Shown: positions 63,188 through 64,000 of the stretch, in pieces
How the letters are laid out: each line of letters begins with the position of its first letter
How positions within the stretch are numbered: the stretch's first letter is position 1
NCBI RefSeq assembly: GCF_021390645.1
Contig: NZ_JAJEJT010000002.1
Coordinates: forward strand, 1,488,001 to 1,552,000
Source of the DNA: Paraburkholderia flagellata
GTDB lineage: Bacteria > Pseudomonadota > Gammaproteobacteria > Burkholderiales > Burkholderiaceae
DNA length: 64,000 bases
Reading direction: 5' to 3'
Made by a program: the position numbers and the translations under genes
Notes under the pieces: model-generated
What the model was told of the DNA's origin: nothing
The model's input: the letters and a program-made list of their open reading frames with translations, nothing else
Database searches by the model: none

Positions 63188-64000
63188 TCAAACCCGCTCC
63201 GTCACCGCACGCTGCGCCTCCAGCGTGCCTTCGCCCTGCATGCGCGTCACCAGCATCAGCGCGCAAACCAGCGTGATCAGCACATGCACCACGCCCAGCG
63301 CCACCACTGAAAGAATGCTGCCCGTGGCGCTCAGCAGATACTGGCCGAGAATCGGCGTCGTGCCCGCGAACACCATGCCGCAAATCTGATAAGCGAGCGA
63401 AATGCCGGTGTAGCGCACCTGCGCGGGGAAAGCCTTCGCCAGCATGCCCGCCATGGCCGCGTAGTAGAGCGAATGCGGAATCGAGGCGAGCGCCATGCCG
63501 ATCATCGCGAGCTTCGTCGAGCCGGTGGCGATCATCGAGAACATGAGAGGCAGCGCAACGATCTCGGGCACGAGCATGTAGATGATCGCTTTCTTGAGGT
63601 CCATCTTCGTGGCGAGCACCGCGCCGAACGGTTGCACGATCAACTGCACGACAATCGCGAACGTGATGACGCTCAAGAACTGCGTGCGGTCGAAGCCGAT
63701 CGAGGTCACGGCCCACGAAAGCGCGAACGTGGTCTTGAAGTAGGTGGCCGAGAGCGCGATCACGCAGGCACCCACGCCCATCGCGACGAGCCCCTTGTGA
63801 TGGCGCAGCACTTCGGCGATCGGCAGCTTCGCCACCTTGTTCTTCGCCTGCAGTTCCTTCATGGCGGGCGACTCGTCCACGCTCATGCGAATAAAGAGCC
63901 CGACGGCCACCAGCGCCGCCGACATCAGGAACGGCACACGCCAGCCCCAGGTCATGAACTGGTGATCGGGCAGCATGGAAATCACGAGAAACGCGACCGT
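63188..64000 (-). CDS. MFS transporter, metabolite:H+ symporter type, partial (N-terminus beyond window)
   Basis: 271 C-terminal residues of a 12-helix transporter. The frame stays open to base 64000, so the gene starts to the right. WGWRVPFLMSAALVAVGLFIRMSVDESPAMKEL is the characteristic mid-protein segment of the MHS group (ShiA, KgtP, ProP relatives). YYAAMAGMLAKAFPAQVRYTGISLAYQICGMVFAGTTPILG is the conserved C-terminal half signature. Substrate probably an organic acid; not determinable here. Confidence 0.9.
   Translation of the reverse strand, partial: TVAFLVISMLPDHQFMTWGWRVPFLMSAALVAVGLFIRMSVDESPAMKELQAKNKVAKLPIAEVLRHHKGLVAMGVGACVIALSATYFKTTFALSWAVTSIGFDRTQFLSVITFAIVVQLIVQPFGAVLATKMDLKKAIIYMLVPEIVALPLMFSMIATGSTKLAMIGMALASIPHSLYYAAMAGMLAKAFPAQVRYTGISLAYQICGMVFAGTTPILGQYLLSATGSILSVVALGVVHVLITLVCALMLVTRMQGEGTLEAQRAVTERV

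Noticed and set aside
1..64000. CRISPR arrays, insertion sequences, prophage or integrated element
   Set aside because: No spaced direct repeats, transposase, integrase or phage structural genes, and no terminal inverted repeats seen. Base composition is even apart from short regulatory gaps.

Overview
The window is GC-rich chromosomal DNA with a dense, mostly ordinary gene layout. The gene content points to a soil or plant-associated member of Burkholderiaceae, most likely Paraburkholderia or Caballeronia: an aerobic benzoyl-CoA (box) cluster, a non-phosphorylative L-rhamnose route, a DUF4148 protein, a phosphocholine-specific phospholipase C and an alpha-hydroxyketone quorum-sensing locus. 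I see no phage, insertion sequence, CRISPR array or rRNA. The only tRNA-like sequence is a degenerate fragment near 31.3 kb. Both ends cut genes: pbpC on the left and an MHS-type transporter on the right.

Layout. 1-7.5 kb: pbpC and a giant alpha-2-macroglobulin gene, translationally coupled on the minus strand. 7.9-9.3 kb: an SDR gene and a divergent TetR gene around two palindromic operators. 9.4-15.5 kb: a DUF4148 protein, a selenium-binding-protein homologue with a small membrane protein, an SDR, a nitroreductase, panE and a PaaI thioesterase. 15.6-23.7 kb: boxA, boxB, boxC and boxR on the minus strand, with a divergent benzoate-CoA ligase and an alpha/beta hydrolase. Together they activate benzoate to benzoyl-CoA, epoxidise it and open the ring, under a BoxR/BzdR-type repressor. 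24.0-27.8 kb: a CqsS-like kinase, an LqsR/JqsR-like response regulator and, convergent to them, a CqsA/LqsA/JqsA-type autoinducer synthase, followed by a diguanylate cyclase. 29.9-32.2 kb: small stress-type proteins and a stand-alone receiver. 32.3-38 kb: phospholipase C, an SDR, a DUF1328 peptide, an esterase, and a LexA box between a conserved hypothetical gene and an SRAP-domain (YedK) gene.

38.1-50.4 kb is one L-rhamnose regulon in two minus-strand operons separated by a LysR gene. The first operon is rhaM, lactonase, rhaT, rhaP, rhaQ, rhaS (mutarotation, lactone hydrolysis, ABC uptake). The second is diketo-hydrolase, SDR, MFS transporter, rhamnonate dehydratase, rhamnose dehydrogenase. 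Both promoter regions carry the same element of about 53 bp. 50.6-55.7 kb: glpR, glpD, glpK and glpF with a GlpR half-site array before glpD. 55.9-64 kb: an NCS2 purine/pyrimidine permease, an autoregulated XRE-cupin regulator with a GNAT gene, two small hypothetical genes, maeB, a LysR gene and the truncated transporter.

The most interesting items are the complete alpha-hydroxyketone quorum-sensing triad, the duplicated LysR-type element in the rhamnose regulon, two well-formed palindromic operators (TetR/SDR and XRE-cupin), a glycerol-facilitator-like channel with both NPA motifs altered, and a candidate new SOS gene. All function calls come from reading motifs and context; no database search was run.
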